Assembly: GCF_022568775.1 (NCBI RefSeq)
Contig: NZ_JAKZHW010000001.1
Span: forward strand, 558,001-622,000
DNA: 64,000 bases
From: Sphingomonas telluris
GTDB taxonomy: Bacteria > Pseudomonadota > Alphaproteobacteria > Sphingomonadales > Sphingomonadaceae
Reading direction: 5' to 3'
The notes beneath the pieces were generated by a model. That model did no database searches and was not told the DNA's origin. It saw only the letters and a program-made list of their open reading frames with translations. Both the position numbers and the translations under genes were made by a program. Each line of letters starts with the position of its first letter. Within the stretch, counting starts at the first letter, position 1. Of this stretch, positions 15,604 through 24,842 are shown piece by piece.

Positions 15604-18201
15604 ATGACCGCTCGGAAAATTCGCGCGCTCACTTTCGGTTTTCTCGCATCAACAGCAATTGCCGCGCCTGCGTTCGCACAGACGGCGCCGGCAACCGACG
15701 AAACTCAGGCTCCGGCGACGACTGCGCCGCCAGCCGCTCAGACAGCGCCGACTAGTACCGAAGAGCTGTCGCAGGACTCGAACGAGATCATCATCACCGC
15801 TACGAAGCGCGAGGAGAATCTCCAGAACGTCCCCATCAGCGTGCAGGCGATCGGAACCCGCCGCCTCGACCAGCTGAACATCTCGAACTTCGAGGAATAT
15901 ACGAAGCAGCTGCCGTCGGTCAGCTTCCAGACGGCGGCGCCGGGCTTCACCATCGTCTACATGCGCGGCGTCGCTACGGGCGGCGACGGCAACCACACGG
16001 GCTCGCTTCCGTCTGTCGGTTCGTACCTGGACGAGCAGCCGGTCACTACCATCGGCGGAACGCTCGACGTCCACATCTACGACATCGCTCGTATTGAGAG
16101 TCTCGCCGGTCCGCAGGGCACGCTTTACGGTGCATCGAGCGAAGCCGGCACGATCCGCATCATCACCAACAAGCCGGAGCTCGGCGTGACTGCCGGGCGC
16201 ATGGACGCCGAGATCAACACGGTCGCACACGGCGGCGTGGGTGGCAGCCTGGAGGGCATGGTCAACCTGCCGGTCGCCGACAATATCGCGTTCCGCGCGT
16301 CCGCCTTTTACCAGCGTGACGCCGGCTACATCGACAACGTCCACGGCACTCGAGATTATTGCGGCGATCCGACTTTCGACGAGGAAGGCGAGATCAACGG
16401 CTGCGTCCACAACGGATTCCACGCGGACAATAGCGAGTTCGTGAAGAAGAACTTCAACACGAATGACACGTACGGGGGCCGCGCGGCACTCAGGATCGAG
16501 CTCGACGACAATTGGACGATCACGCCGGCGATCATGCACCAGCATTCGAAGACCAAGGGCGTGTGGTACTTCGACGAGCGTCTCGGCGATCTGCAGACGC
16601 AGCGCTTCCGCAAGGAGCCGGCGACCGACAAGTTCACGCAGTACGCGCTGACGGTCGAAGGGAAGATCGGCGATTTCGACATCACCTATGCCGGCGCCTA
16701 CATGCACCGCCCGAATTCGGGCGTGAACGACTACACCGATTATGCCGACGCGTACGACGCCTATTACGAAAGCTACGGCGGTATCGCGAACTACCAGTAT
16801 TACTTCGACGACAACGGCGATCCGATCGATCCGCGCCAATACATCACGGGCGGCAACAATTTCAAAAAGTTGAGCCAGGAACTGCGCGTCTCGACGCCGG
16901 TCGACAAGCCGTTCCGAGTCATCGGCGGCGCCTTCTACCAGCGCCAGTCGAACGACATTCTCCAGGAATATCGCGTCGATAATCTCGCCGCGCTGTTGTC
17001 GGTCAACGGCCGCCCCGGCCTGATCTGGCTGACCAAGCAGGAGCGTATCGACCGCGACTATGCGCTGTTCGGCGAAGCGAGCTTCGACGTCACGCCGGAG
17101 ATCACGCTGACCGGCGGCACCCGCTGGTATAAATTCGACAACACGGTCTTCGGTTTCGCCGGCTTCGGTCGGAACCCGGCCTTCTTCCAGGGCGCTGACG
17201 ACAACCCGCCGCCGAACGCGGTCGGCAGCACCCGGACCGGTGTCGCACAGTGCTACACGACGAGCGGCGATACGCTGCGTCAATCGCAGATCGACGGCAC
17301 CGACACGACGCTGATCATGGACGGGGTGCTGAGCGGCACTCCCTGTATCAACGTCGCCGAGTTCAAGGACGGGAAGCTCAAGCCAAAGCAGAGTAAGGAT
17401 TCCGGCTTCACCTATCGCTTCAACGGCACGTGGAAGCCCGTGGAAGGCAAGCTCTTCTATGCGACATGGTCCAAGGGCTTCCGGCCGGGCGGCATCAACC
17501 GCCAGCCGGGTCTCGCACCCTATGATCCGGACTTCCTCGTCAACTACGAGCTGGGGTGGAAGACCTCCTGGGGCCCGCTTCGCTGGAACGGCGCGATCTA
17601 CCACCAGCTATGGGAGAAATTCCAGTTCAGCTTCCTGGGCGAGAACAGCCTGACCGTCGTCCAGAACGGCCGCGACGCGAAAATCAACGGCATCGAGACC
17701 GACGTCAGCTACGTGAATGGTGGATGGCTGCTGAACGCCGCGGCGGCTTACACGGACGCGAAGACGAAGGAGAACATCTGCGCGGTTGCCGCTGACGAGG
17801 CTCCGGACTGCGACGGGGTCGAGGACGACTTCATCACGGCGCCGAAGGGTACGCGGCTTCCGATCACGCCGAAGTTCAAGATCACCGGCACGGCGCGCTA
17901 CACCTGGGACATGGGGCCGGGCAAAGCGCACGGTCAGATCGGCATCGTCCATCAGGGTTCCGCGCGCTCGGCTCTCCGGATCGATGACAACGAACTGACG
18001 GGCAAGCTGCATGCTTACACGTTGGTCGACCTGTTCGCCGGTTACGAATGGCAGAAGTATAGCTTCGAGCTGTTCGCGACGAACGTGTTCGACAAACGCA
18101 ACGAGCTGTCGCGCAGCGTTTCGTGCAGCATCTGCACCAACATCCACATCGTTCCCGGCACGCCGCGGACGATCGGCCTGAGGGTCGGGACGCGCTTCTA
18201 G
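15604..18201 (+). CDS. TonB-dependent outer membrane receptor
   Basis: The ATG at 15604, after AAAGGGGGC, starts a 865-residue protein with signal peptide (ALTFGFLASTAIAAPAFAQT). A Thr/Pro/Ala-rich linker precedes the TonB box and plug: NEIIITATKREENLQNVPIS, a hallmark of the CirA/FecA-like sphingomonad receptors, and RIESLAGPQGTLYGASSEAGTI. The beta barrel ends with GLRVGTRF, with the expected terminal Phe. Internal Cys pairs (DYCGDP..NGCVHN, ENICAV..APDCDG) suggest disulphide-bridged extracellular loops. The ligand cannot be read from sequence; many such receptors in this group take up plant aromatics, glycans or siderophores. No TonB/ExbBD genes adjoin. Confidence 0.92.
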   Translation: MTARKIRALTFGFLASTAIAAPAFAQTAPATDETQAPATTAPPAAQTAPTSTEELSQDSNEIIITATKREENLQNVPISVQAIGTRRLDQLNISNFEEYTKQLPSVSFQTAAPGFTIVYMRGVATGGDGNHTGSLPSVGSYLDEQPVTTIGGTLDVHIYDIARIESLAGPQGTLYGASSEAGTIRIITNKPELGVTAGRMDAEINTVAHGGVGGSLEGMVNLPVADNIAFRASAFYQRDAGYIDNVHGTRDYCGDPTFDEEGEINGCVHNGFHADNSEFVKKNFNTNDTYGGRAALRIELDDNWTITPAIMHQHSKTKGVWYFDERLGDLQTQRFRKEPATDKFTQYALTVEGKIGDFDITYAGAYMHRPNSGVNDYTDYADAYDAYYESYGGIANYQYYFDDNGDPIDPRQYITGGNNFKKLSQELRVSTPVDKPFRVIGGAFYQRQSNDILQEYRVDNLAALLSVNGRPGLIWLTKQERIDRDYALFGEASFDVTPEITLTGGTRWYKFDNTVFGFAGFGRNPAFFQGADDNPPPNAVGSTRTGVAQCYTTSGDTLRQSQIDGTDTTLIMDGVLSGTPCINVAEFKDGKLKPKQSKDSGFTYRFNGTWKPVEGKLFYATWSKGFRPGGINRQPGLAPYDPDFLVNYELGWKTSWGPLRWNGAIYHQLWEKFQFSFLGENSLTVVQNGRDAKINGIETDVSYVNGGWLLNAAAAYTDAKTKENICAVAADEAPDCDGVEDDFITAPKGTRLPITPKFKITGTARYTWDMGPGKAHGQIGIVHQGSARSALRIDDNELTGKLHAYTLVDLFAGYEWQKYSFELFATNVFDKRNELSRSVSCSICTNIHIVPGTPRTIGLRVGTRF

Positions 18202-18222
18202 TCGGGAGCGTTTGAGCGGCTA

Positions 18223-18876
18223 ATGGGTTGGGCGTCCACTGTGACGTCCAACCGCTCCGTCATCGCCTCAGTGTCGCTCGCCGCCGGTTTGGCGTCGGTT
18301 TGGCTGCTTGCGTTCGTGGAAGGGACAGGGCCGCGCGATCGGGCCGTCCTTTCGGCGCTCTATGCCGGGCACCGACCAGCGATCGCCGAAGCTGCGCGAG
18401 TGCTGACGCTGTTCGGCAGCGGCTACGTGGTTACAATCGTTATAGTCGCCGCCGCGGTCGCGCTCGCAGTGCGCAAACACCCCCGCACGGCGCTCATCCT
18501 GCTCGCGGGGAATTTCGTCGGGCGAATGCTCGTCGAAGTTCAGAAGTATGAGTTCGGCCGCATCCGGCCTGACCTCAATCCGCACCTGGTGACGGTTTAT
18601 ACGATGAGCTTCCCCAGCGCGCATTCGTCGAACGCTATGCTGACTTATGTCGCGATGGCGCTGCTGATTGTGCGCAACGAACGCAGGCGAGTGTATTGGG
18701 CCGCCTCGGCCCTGGTGCTCGCATTCCTGATCGGGCTCAGCCGGGTGATGCTCGGCGTTCACTGGCCGAGCGACGTTCTTGCCGGCTGGAGCTTCGGTGC
18801 GCTCTGGAGCCTTCTCATGCTATGGATTGCGCAGCGGACCGCTCGCCCGGTCCGCGTCGAGGGGAGGGCACAATGA
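18223..18876 (+). CDS. PAP2-family phosphatase
   Basis: 217 residues with about six transmembrane helices. The three phosphatase motifs are intact: K-x6-R-P as KYEFGRIRPD, P-S-x-H as SFPSAHSSN, and S-R-x5-H-x3-D as SRVMLGVHWPSD. The enzyme hydrolyses lipid phosphates (undecaprenyl pyrophosphate, phosphatidate or similar) on the periplasmic face. The stop overlaps the next gene's start (ATGA), coupling it to a 64-residue membrane protein. Confidence 0.92.
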   Translation: MGWASTVTSNRSVIASVSLAAGLASVWLLAFVEGTGPRDRAVLSALYAGHRPAIAEAARVLTLFGSGYVVTIVIVAAAVALAVRKHPRTALILLAGNFVGRMLVEVQKYEFGRIRPDLNPHLVTVYTMSFPSAHSSNAMLTYVAMALLIVRNERRRVYWAASALVLAFLIGLSRVMLGVHWPSDVLAGWSFGALWSLLMLWIAQRTARPVRVEGRAQ

Positions 18877-19067
18877 CCTCAAGCAAGCCTTTCACGCTGA
18901 TCGCAGCCGTCATCTTCGCACTGATCGCGGTCATTCACGTCATTCGGCTCGTTACGCATTTCCAGGTGATCGTGGGCAGTCACGTGCTGCCCGGCTGGAT
19001 CAGTCTGTTGGGCGTGGCGATCCCGGCCGTGCTGGCATGGGGTTTGTTCCGCGAAGCTAGACGTTGA
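18873..19067 (+). CDS. Small two-helix membrane protein
   Basis: 64 residues, starting at the ATG that overlaps the PAP2 stop. Two hydrophobic helices (residues about 8-28 and 40-58) with a short loop containing RLVTHF, and a basic C-terminus EARR. Preceded by GGGGAGGG. Coupling to the phosphatase suggests a helper or shared membrane role, but this is inference. The last 11 bases overlap the convergent ychF gene. The frame is also open upstream to 18696 inside the PAP2 gene, which I discard as a shadow. Confidence 0.7.
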   Translation: MTSSKPFTLIAAVIFALIAVIHVIRLVTHFQVIVGSHVLPGWISLLGVAIPAVLAWGLFREARR

Positions 19068-20157
19068 AGCGGAAGAGCAGGATGTCGCCGTCCTGCACAA
19101 CATATTCCTTGCCCTCGGCCCGCATCCGCCCGGCGTCCTTGGCGCCGGTCTCGCCGCCGAACTTGATGAAGTCGTCGTAGGCGATCGTTTCCGCGCGGAT
19201 GAACCCGCGCTCGAAGTCGGAATGGATGGCGCCCGCCGCCTCGGGAGCCTTCGCGCCCCGGTGTACCGTCCACGCGCGCGATTCCTTCGGGCCCGCGGTG
19301 AAGAAGGTGATCAGGCCAAGAAGCTCGTAGCCCGCCTGAATCATGCGGTTGAGGCCGGTCTCGTGCAGGCCGAGGTCCGACAGGAACGCCTCGCGCTCTT
19401 CCGATGGGAGGGTGGCGATTTCCGCCTCGATCGCGGCTGAGATGACGACGGCCTTGGCGCCTTCCGCCGCCGCCTTTGCGAACACGCGTTCGGACAAGGC
19501 GTTGCCCGTCGCCGCTTCGCTCTCGTCGACGTTGCAGACGTAGAGGACGGGCTTGGCCGTGAGCAGCTGCGCGCGCTGCAGCGCCTTTTCCTCTTCGACG
19601 TCCTTCGGCCTGGTCAGACGCGCGGGCTTGGACTCGCGGAGGAGGTCCAGCGCCTGTCCGAGGACGGATGCTTCGATCTTCGCTTCCTTGTCGCCCTGCT
19701 GCGCCTTCTTCACCAGGTTCGGCACGCGTCGCTCGAGGCTGTCGAGGTCGGCGAGCATCAACTCCGTCTCGACCGTCTCGGCGTCCGCAATCGGGTCGAC
19801 GCGGCCTTCGACATGGGTCACGTCGCCGCCTTCGAAGCAGCGGAGGACGTGAACGATGGCATCCACCTCGCGGATGTTCGCAAGGAACTGGTTGCCGAGT
19901 CCTTCGCCCTTCGATGCGCCGCGGACGAGCCCGGCGATGTCGACGAACTCGATCTGGGTTTCGATTTCCTGGGCGGACTTGGCGATGTCGCGGATACGGT
20001 CGAGGCGCTCGTCGGGAACGGCGACCCGGCCGACGTTCGGCTCGATCGTGCAGAAGGGATAATTCGCCGCCTGCGCCGCCGCAGTCTCGGTCAATGCATT
20101 GAAGAGCGTGGATTTGCCGACGTTCGGCAGACCCACGATGCCACAGCGGAAGCCCAT
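19057..20157 (-). CDS. ychF: Redox-regulated ATPase YchF (Obg family)
   Basis: 366 residues. The P-loop is [15 protein letters not shown] at the N-terminus; switch residues [20 protein letters not shown] (Walker B and the YchF-specific Gly loop) follow, and the base-recognition motif is CNVDE rather than NKxD, which explains the ATP preference of YchF/OLA1. The C-terminal TGS-like domain ends DILLFRFNV. It binds ribosomes and is implicated in oxidative stress control. Usually neighbours pth; here pth is 4 kb away on the same strand with unrelated genes in between. Confidence 0.96.
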   Translation of the reverse strand: MGFRCGIVGLPNVGKSTLFNALTETAAAQAANYPFCTIEPNVGRVAVPDERLDRIRDIAKSAQEIETQIEFVDIAGLVRGASKGEGLGNQFLANIREVDAIVHVLRCFEGGDVTHVEGRVDPIADAETVETELMLADLDSLERRVPNLVKKAQQGDKEAKIEASVLGQALDLLRESKPARLTRPKDVEEEKALQRAQLLTAKPVLYVCNVDESEAATGNALSERVFAKAAAEGAKAVVISAAIEAEIATLPSEEREAFLSDLGLHETGLNRMIQAGYELLGLITFFTAGPKESRAWTVHRGAKAPEAAGAIHSDFERGFIRAETIAYDDFIKFGGETGAKDAGRMRAEGKEYVVQDGDILLFRFNV

Positions 20158-20242
20158 GGAATGTCCTGAAGTGAAGGGATTTCAGACCGCTTAGCCGCCT
20201 GAGCCGCGAAAATGAAGCATCACCTTCCGCGCGGCGGATTTG

Positions 20243-20258
20243 TTGTTAAGCTCAACAA
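20243..20258. promoter_or_regulatory. Near-palindromic 16-mer, possible operator
   Basis: TTGTTAAGCTCAACAA matches its reverse complement at 14 of 16 positions and sits 27 bases before the ATG at 20285, between ychF and the 250-residue gene. Location fits an operator or an early UTR element. No binding protein is proposed. Confidence 0.3.
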
Positions 20259-20284
20259 GTTAGTGGCGTGACGGGGGTAAGATC

Positions 20285-21037
20285 ATGGCTTTGTTCGGTC
20301 GCAAGAAAGTAGCGCCTGCTGGCGGAGGCGGTTCCGGTGAAGGCATCGAAGATCAAAAGAACCAGCCCGGTCACCAGGCGGTACTTCGTCATCTTCTTGA
20401 AGAGGAGAAGAAGGACCCGGGCATTCGCGAGCGGCTCGCGGGAGCGATCCTCTTCGACTTCGCCTATGAGCTGATGAAGGACGAGCGCGGCGTCCGCATC
20501 GAAAATCTCCTCGCCATGCTCGCGTCGGTTGCCGGGCAGCAGTGCATTGCGCCGATTTTCAACGCCGCGCCGCCCGATGCGACGCTGGAGCAGCTTGGCC
20601 TGATGGGCGTCAAAGGAAACGACGGACGCCTGTACCTGTTCGGCGATCCGCCCAACCGCCTGCTCGTGGAATCGCCAGATTCGGTGATCAGCCTCGCATT
20701 CGGAGCCGCCCAGTCGCTCGGCGCGCCGGTGACGATGGAGATGATCCACGAAGAGATGAGAAAGGTCGCCGGGAGTGTCGGCGGCCCGGAGTTCGAGCAG
20801 CTCGATCTGCCGCCCGAGCACATGGTGGATCGTCCGACCGAATGGGCGAGGGTGTTCATTCCGAAGATCATGGAACCGCTCGACCTATACGAAGTGCCGC
20901 CGATGCGGAGGGCCACCGCGATCGGCTATGCGATCCAGAAGGCGATGGATGTGAGCAAGGGGACCATCGATCCGATGCTCGCGGCCAGGATCGTCCTGCA
21001 GTGCGCGACGCGGACGGCGAAAGTGTACATGGGCTGA
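20285..21037 (+). CDS. Uncharacterised 250-residue cytoplasmic protein
   Basis: No signal peptide and no membrane helices. A Gly-rich start (VAPAGGGGSGEG) is followed by an acidic-basic helix (LLEEEKKDPGIRERL), a central alpha/beta-looking section (LLAMLASVAGQQCIAPIFNAAPPDATLEQLGLMGVKGNDGRLYLFGD, given here only to show the kind of mix), then an acidic C-terminal half with EFEQLDLPPEHMVD and conserved-looking PPMRRATAIGYAIQKAMD. Good GGGGGTAA ribosome binding site. I do not recognise a family. A two-fold repeat sits in its leader and a GST gene follows 37 bases downstream, so an operon is possible. Confidence 0.65.
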   Translation: MALFGRKKVAPAGGGGSGEGIEDQKNQPGHQAVLRHLLEEEKKDPGIRERLAGAILFDFAYELMKDERGVRIENLLAMLASVAGQQCIAPIFNAAPPDATLEQLGLMGVKGNDGRLYLFGDPPNRLLVESPDSVISLAFGAAQSLGAPVTMEMIHEEMRKVAGSVGGPEFEQLDLPPEHMVDRPTEWARVFIPKIMEPLDLYEVPPMRRATAIGYAIQKAMDVSKGTIDPMLAARIVLQCATRTAKVYMG

Positions 21038-21074
21038 GTTTGAAACGTCCCGTTCGGCGCCTTAGCTGGGCGCG

Positions 21075-21773
21075 ATGACTGATCTCTCCGCATTTCCGAT
21101 CACGCGCCGCTGGCCGGTGCAGAACCCCGACATCCTCCAGCTCTTCTCGCTGAACACGCCGAACGGCGTGAAGGCGTCGATCATGCTTGAGGAGACGGGA
21201 CTACCGTACGAGCCGCACCTCATCGACATTGGGAAGAACGAGAGCTGGACGTCCGAATTCCTGTCGCTGAACCCGAACGGCAAGATCCCGGCAATCATCG
21301 ATCCCGATGGACCGGACGGGAAGCCCTTCGGCCTGGCGGAGTCAGGCGCGATCCTCATCTACCTTGCAGACAAGACCGGAATGCTGCTGCCCGGCGGCGC
21401 CAAGCGCTACGAGACCATCCAGTGGGTGATGTGGCAGATGGGGCATATCGGCCCCTTCTTTGGCCAGGTCGGCTTCTTCCATAAGTTCGCGGGCCGCGAG
21501 TGGGAGGACAAGCGCCCGCTGAAGCGCTTCGTCGATGAATCGAAGCGCCTGCTGGCCGTTCTCGACGACCGGCTGGAGGGCCGCGAATGGGTGATGGACG
21601 ACTACAGCATCGCCGACATCTCACTGCTCGGCTGGGTGCGGAACCTCGTCGGCTTCTACGAGGCGGGCGAGCTGGTCGACTTCGCTTCGCTCAAGAACGT
21701 GCCCGCCTGGCTGGAACGCGGCCTCGCCCGTCCCGCCGTGCAGCGGGGACTGCAGATTCCTTCGAAAGGCTAA
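21075..21773 (+). CDS. Glutathione S-transferase (YfcG/Ure2-like)
   Basis: 232 residues. The thioredoxin-like N-domain has LFSLNTPNGVKASIMLEETGLPYE, with the Thr-Pro-Asn that in YfcG-type enzymes replaces the classic catalytic Ser/Tyr, and NPNGKIPAIID with the cis-Pro; ESGAILIYLADK binds the gamma-glutamyl end of glutathione. The helical C-domain includes WVMWQMGHIGPFFGQ, diagnostic of the YghU/YfcG group, which acts mainly as a disulphide-bond reductase or organic hydroperoxide reductase. Soluble, cytoplasmic. Expression probably shared with the gene just upstream. Confidence 0.9.
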   Translation: MTDLSAFPITRRWPVQNPDILQLFSLNTPNGVKASIMLEETGLPYEPHLIDIGKNESWTSEFLSLNPNGKIPAIIDPDGPDGKPFGLAESGAILIYLADKTGMLLPGGAKRYETIQWVMWQMGHIGPFFGQVGFFHKFAGREWEDKRPLKRFVDESKRLLAVLDDRLEGREWVMDDYSIADISLLGWVRNLVGFYEAGELVDFASLKNVPAWLERGLARPAVQRGLQIPSKG

Positions 21774-21788
21774 GCTCTCCGCGCGAGC

Positions 21789-22385
21789 TCAGGCGAAGTT
21801 GAAGCTGATTGAGAGCCGCTCCCCGCGGCCCGTGCCGGGCAGCACTTCGTGCCGGAGCCAGCTTTCCCAGAGCAGCAGGAGGCCTGGACGGGGCTCGACC
21901 CTCACGAACGGCTGAAGCTCTTCTGCCGCCTGCGGGCTCCGCGTCGGAGCGGCCATCATCATCGGCAGGCGAGGATCCTCAAATCGGATTGCGCCGGAGC
22001 CCTTGGGCACCTCGACGTAGAGCGTGCCTGAAATGATGCTGTGCGGATGGATATGTGCGCTGTGGTGGCCAGGTCCGCGCAGCAGGTTGACCCACAGGCT
22101 ATCCAGCCGCGGCTTCCGCGTGAGATCGAAGGCGCACTCTTTCGCAAACGACGCCGCGTGCTTCGTCAGCACCTTTGCCAGATCCGAGAACGCCGGGTCG
22201 CGGCGGGGCAGGTCGTTGAGCGAAGCGTAGCTCGTATAGCCGGCGTAGCGGTGCTCGCGGCTCCAGCCGATGCCAGCCTCATCGTCTTCCGTAAGGCTGC
22301 GGATCGAATGCGCCAGTTCGGACAGCATCCCCTCGTCGGCGATCTCGGCATCGTAAAGCTGCGTGACGAAGAGACGGCGTCCCAT
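21789..22385 (-). CDS. Putative 2OG-Fe(II) oxygenase (TIGR02466-like)
   Basis: 198 residues. The central WVNLLRGPGHHSAHIHPHSIISGTLYVE and late LWESWLRHEV with RGERLSISFNFA match the TIGR02466 pattern of a double-stranded beta-helix with iron-binding histidines (HxH...H) and a 2-oxoglutarate-binding Arg near the C-terminus. Hydroxylase activity is inferred; the substrate is unknown. It is divergent from the TIR-domain gene (48 bases between starts) and convergent with the GST gene. Confidence 0.75.
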   Translation of the reverse strand: MGRRLFVTQLYDAEIADEGMLSELAHSIRSLTEDDEAGIGWSREHRYAGYTSYASLNDLPRRDPAFSDLAKVLTKHAASFAKECAFDLTRKPRLDSLWVNLLRGPGHHSAHIHPHSIISGTLYVEVPKGSGAIRFEDPRLPMMMAAPTRSPQAAEELQPFVRVEPRPGLLLLWESWLRHEVLPGTGRGERLSISFNFA

Positions 22386-22433
22386 GACTCCCCCGTAGAG
22401 TCCTGATATCCAACGCGGAAGAGGGGCTCAGTC

Positions 22434-24215
22434 ATGGCGGACGTATTCGTCTCCTACGCGCGGCCGGATGAGCTGGATGCGAAGCGCGTCGCCGATGCGC
22501 TGCGTCGGGCGGGGTTCAGCGTCTGGCGCGATGATGAGCTTCCCGCGCATCGCGCTTACGCCGACGTGATTCAGGAGCGGCTGAATTCCTCCAAGGCGGT
22601 GGTCGTGTTGTGGTCGCCCAATGCCGCAAAATCTCAGTGGGTTCGCGCCGAGGCGGATGCGGCGAGGCTGGCCGGTACTCTCGTTCAGGTCACTCTGGAC
22701 GGTTCGCTGCCCCCGCTGCCCTTCAATCAGATCCAGTGCGCCGACTTGAGGGACTGGAATGGCAACGGGGAGACCGACGGGTGGCGGAAGCTTGCAGCGA
22801 GCGTCGCGGAGCTTGCCGGGAATTCGGCGAGGCCGGAGCCGGCAAGACCGGCGCCGCGCCGATTTTCGATCTGCGTGCTGCCGTTCGTGAACATGAGCGG
22901 GGATGCCGAACAGGAATATTTCAGCGACGGCATCAGCGAGGACATCACCACAGACCTCTCGAAAGTGTCCGCACTCTCGGTTATCGCGCGCAATACGGCC
23001 TTCACGTTCAAGGGCCAGGCGGTCGATATTTGCGACGTCGCTCGGAAGCTTGGCGTCCATCATGTGCTGGAAGGCAGCGTCCGGAAGGCAGGTGGGCGGG
23101 TCAGGATTACCGCTCAGCTGATCGATGGAAGGACCGGGGGCCACGTCTGGGCCGAGCGTTACGACCGGGACCTTACGGACATTTTCGCTCTTCAGGACGA
23201 GATTTCGAAGGCCATCGTCGACGCTCTCAAGGTCAGGCTGCTGGCGGACGAGAAGAAGGCGATCGAGAACCGCGGCACGACGAATGCGGACGCCTACAAC
23301 CTGTTCCTGATGGCACGGCAGGCATGGGTCAACGGGACTCACGGCGACGCACGCCGGGAGGAGACCGTCATCCGCATGTGCGGTCGCATTATCGAGATGG
23401 AGCCGAACTATGGCCGCGCTTGGGCTCTGAAGGCGCTCGCGCAAGCCTATCTGTTCTTCGGTTACAACAAGGGTGGCGAGAATGGCGTGCGGGCTGCCGA
23501 CCGAGCGCTGGAACTCGATCCGGGGCTTCCCGAGCCTTACTGCGTGAAAGCGCGCGCGGCCGCTGCCAGCCGGAATTTCGAGGAGGCCGAGAAGCAGATC
23601 GAGATTGCTCTCAAGCTCGCGCCAGATCTTTGGGAGGTCCAAAATGAGGCCGCTGCCACGTTCATCTGGCAACGCAAGTATCGTGAAGCGATCCCGCACT
23701 ACGAACGATGCATCGAGCTGACCGAAGACGATCGCCACTCATGCGATATGCTGGGAATGGCCTACCGTGCCCTGAACGATCAGGCCGGTTCTCGCAGGGC
23801 CGCCACGAAGCTGCTCGAACTGGCGCAGGCGGCGATCGAGAAAAATCCCAGTGATAACGCAGCATTTGGAAGCGGCGCGAACGCGCTGGTGATGCTCGGC
23901 GATCTAGACCGGGCGAGAGGGTGGATGGAGCGGGCGCTCCTTCTCGATCCCGACAATCTCAACATGCGCTATAATTTCGCCTGCACCCTGCTCGGTTATT
24001 CGGACGATCACGATACCGCGCTCGATCATATCGATTACGTATTTACCCGGTCGGTGGGATCGATCGTTCGGCGCGCGGACATGGACTCGGATCTGGATCC
24101 TGTCCGCGATAGTCCTCGCTTTCAGGCGATCTATGAAGCCGCCAAGAAGCGCATCGCCTGCGTCGATGCGGAAGAAGAGGCTACGGCTGCATCCGGCGAG
24201 CCACTTCGCTCATGA
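22434..24215 (+). CDS. TIR domain - TolB-like domain - TPR protein
   Basis: 593 residues. Residues 1-105 are a TIR domain: ADVFVSYARPDELDAKRVAD, DDELPAHRAYADVI, and SQWVRAEADAAR whose Glu sits where NADase TIRs have the catalytic glutamate. After a Pro/Ala-rich linker (residues 130-143) comes a TolB N-terminal/FlgO-like domain (about 143-275): VLPFVNMSGDAEQEYFSDGISEDI, LGVHHVLEGSVRKAG and VWAERYDRDL, which is shared with many adenylate-cyclase-associated and transcriptional-regulator proteins. The rest is TPR repeats. Soluble, no signal peptide. Such fusions are probably regulatory or stress-signalling; NAD+ hydrolysis is possible but not shown. The 3' end overlaps pth by 35 bases. Confidence 0.85.
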   Translation: MADVFVSYARPDELDAKRVADALRRAGFSVWRDDELPAHRAYADVIQERLNSSKAVVVLWSPNAAKSQWVRAEADAARLAGTLVQVTLDGSLPPLPFNQIQCADLRDWNGNGETDGWRKLAASVAELAGNSARPEPARPAPRRFSICVLPFVNMSGDAEQEYFSDGISEDITTDLSKVSALSVIARNTAFTFKGQAVDICDVARKLGVHHVLEGSVRKAGGRVRITAQLIDGRTGGHVWAERYDRDLTDIFALQDEISKAIVDALKVRLLADEKKAIENRGTTNADAYNLFLMARQAWVNGTHGDARREETVIRMCGRIIEMEPNYGRAWALKALAQAYLFFGYNKGGENGVRAADRALELDPGLPEPYCVKARAAAASRNFEEAEKQIEIALKLAPDLWEVQNEAAATFIWQRKYREAIPHYERCIELTEDDRHSCDMLGMAYRALNDQAGSRRAATKLLELAQAAIEKNPSDNAAFGSGANALVMLGDLDRARGWMERALLLDPDNLNMRYNFACTLLGYSDDHDTALDHIDYVFTRSVGSIVRRADMDSDLDPVRDSPRFQAIYEAAKKRIACVDAEEEATAASGEPLRS

Positions 24216-24756
24216 AGCGCGCGTCGTCGCCGTCGGCCAGCCAACTGGCCTCCGCCGCCATCGCGGCGAGCATGTCGGAAAGCTCTTCCATCTCGGCCTT
24301 GTGATAGTTGCCGAGCACGTGCGGGGTGACCTTTTCCTTCTGCCCGGGCCCGGGATGGCCGATGCCGATGCGCACGCGGCGAAAGTCGGGCCCGAGCGCG
24401 GCGTTGATGGAGCGGAGACCGTTGTGTCCGGCGAGCCCGCCGCCCACGCGAACCTTCACCTTGAACGGGGCGAGATCGAGCTCGTCGTGGAAGACGGTCA
24501 GGGCTTCCTCGTCGAGCTTGTAGAAGTGCAGCGCCTGCTGAACGGCGTCGCCGCTATCGTTCATGAAGGTCTGCGGCTTCACCAGAAGGATCTTGTGACG
24601 GCCGATGCGGCCTTCCGAGATCAGGCTGCGGAACTTCTTCGACCAGGGACCGAAGCCGTGCACTTCGGCGATGATGTCGGCAGCCATCATGCCGACGTTG
24701 TGCCGGTGCAGCGCATATTTCGCGCCGGGATTTCCAAGGCCCACCCAGATCTGCAT
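24181..24756 (-). CDS. pth: Peptidyl-tRNA hydrolase
   Basis: The ATG at 24756 (AGGTGG upstream) gives 191 residues starting MQIWVGLGNPG; an in-frame GTG nine bases earlier is less likely. Conserved residues include NPGAKYALHRHNVGMM with the catalytic His, KPQTFMNDSG, HDELDL with the catalytic Asp, and GGGLAGHNGLRSI. It recycles peptidyl-tRNAs dropped from stalled ribosomes. It follows rplY in the same direction, an order widely conserved. The coding end overlaps the TIR gene's end by 35 bases on the other strand. Confidence 0.96.
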   Translation of the reverse strand: MQIWVGLGNPGAKYALHRHNVGMMAADIIAEVHGFGPWSKKFRSLISEGRIGRHKILLVKPQTFMNDSGDAVQQALHFYKLDEEALTVFHDELDLAPFKVKVRVGGGLAGHNGLRSINAALGPDFRRVRIGIGHPGPGQKEKVTPHVLGNYHKAEMEELSDMLAAMAAEASWLADGDDARFMSEVARRMQP

Positions 24757-24781
24757 CGTGTCCACCTAGCGTGAGCGTTGG

Positions 24782-24819
24782 GCAAAAAGAAACCGCCCAC
24801 CCTTTCGGGTGAGCGGTCT
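24782..24819 (-). terminator. Terminator downstream of rplY
   Basis: Minus-strand hairpin ACCGCTCACCC / GGGTGGGCGGT (24817-24807 and 24802-24792), tetraloop GAAA, followed by TTTCTTTTTG. It lies between rplY and pth and would reduce read-through into pth. Confidence 0.85.
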
Positions 24820-24842
24820 TGGTATTCGCTGAGAAAGAAAGC

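Noticed and set aside
15649..17604. A 651-codon open frame on the minus strand
   Set aside because: It lies entirely opposite the TonB receptor gene, has no family motifs and the Arg/Val/Asp-rich composition expected from antisense reading of a high-GC gene.
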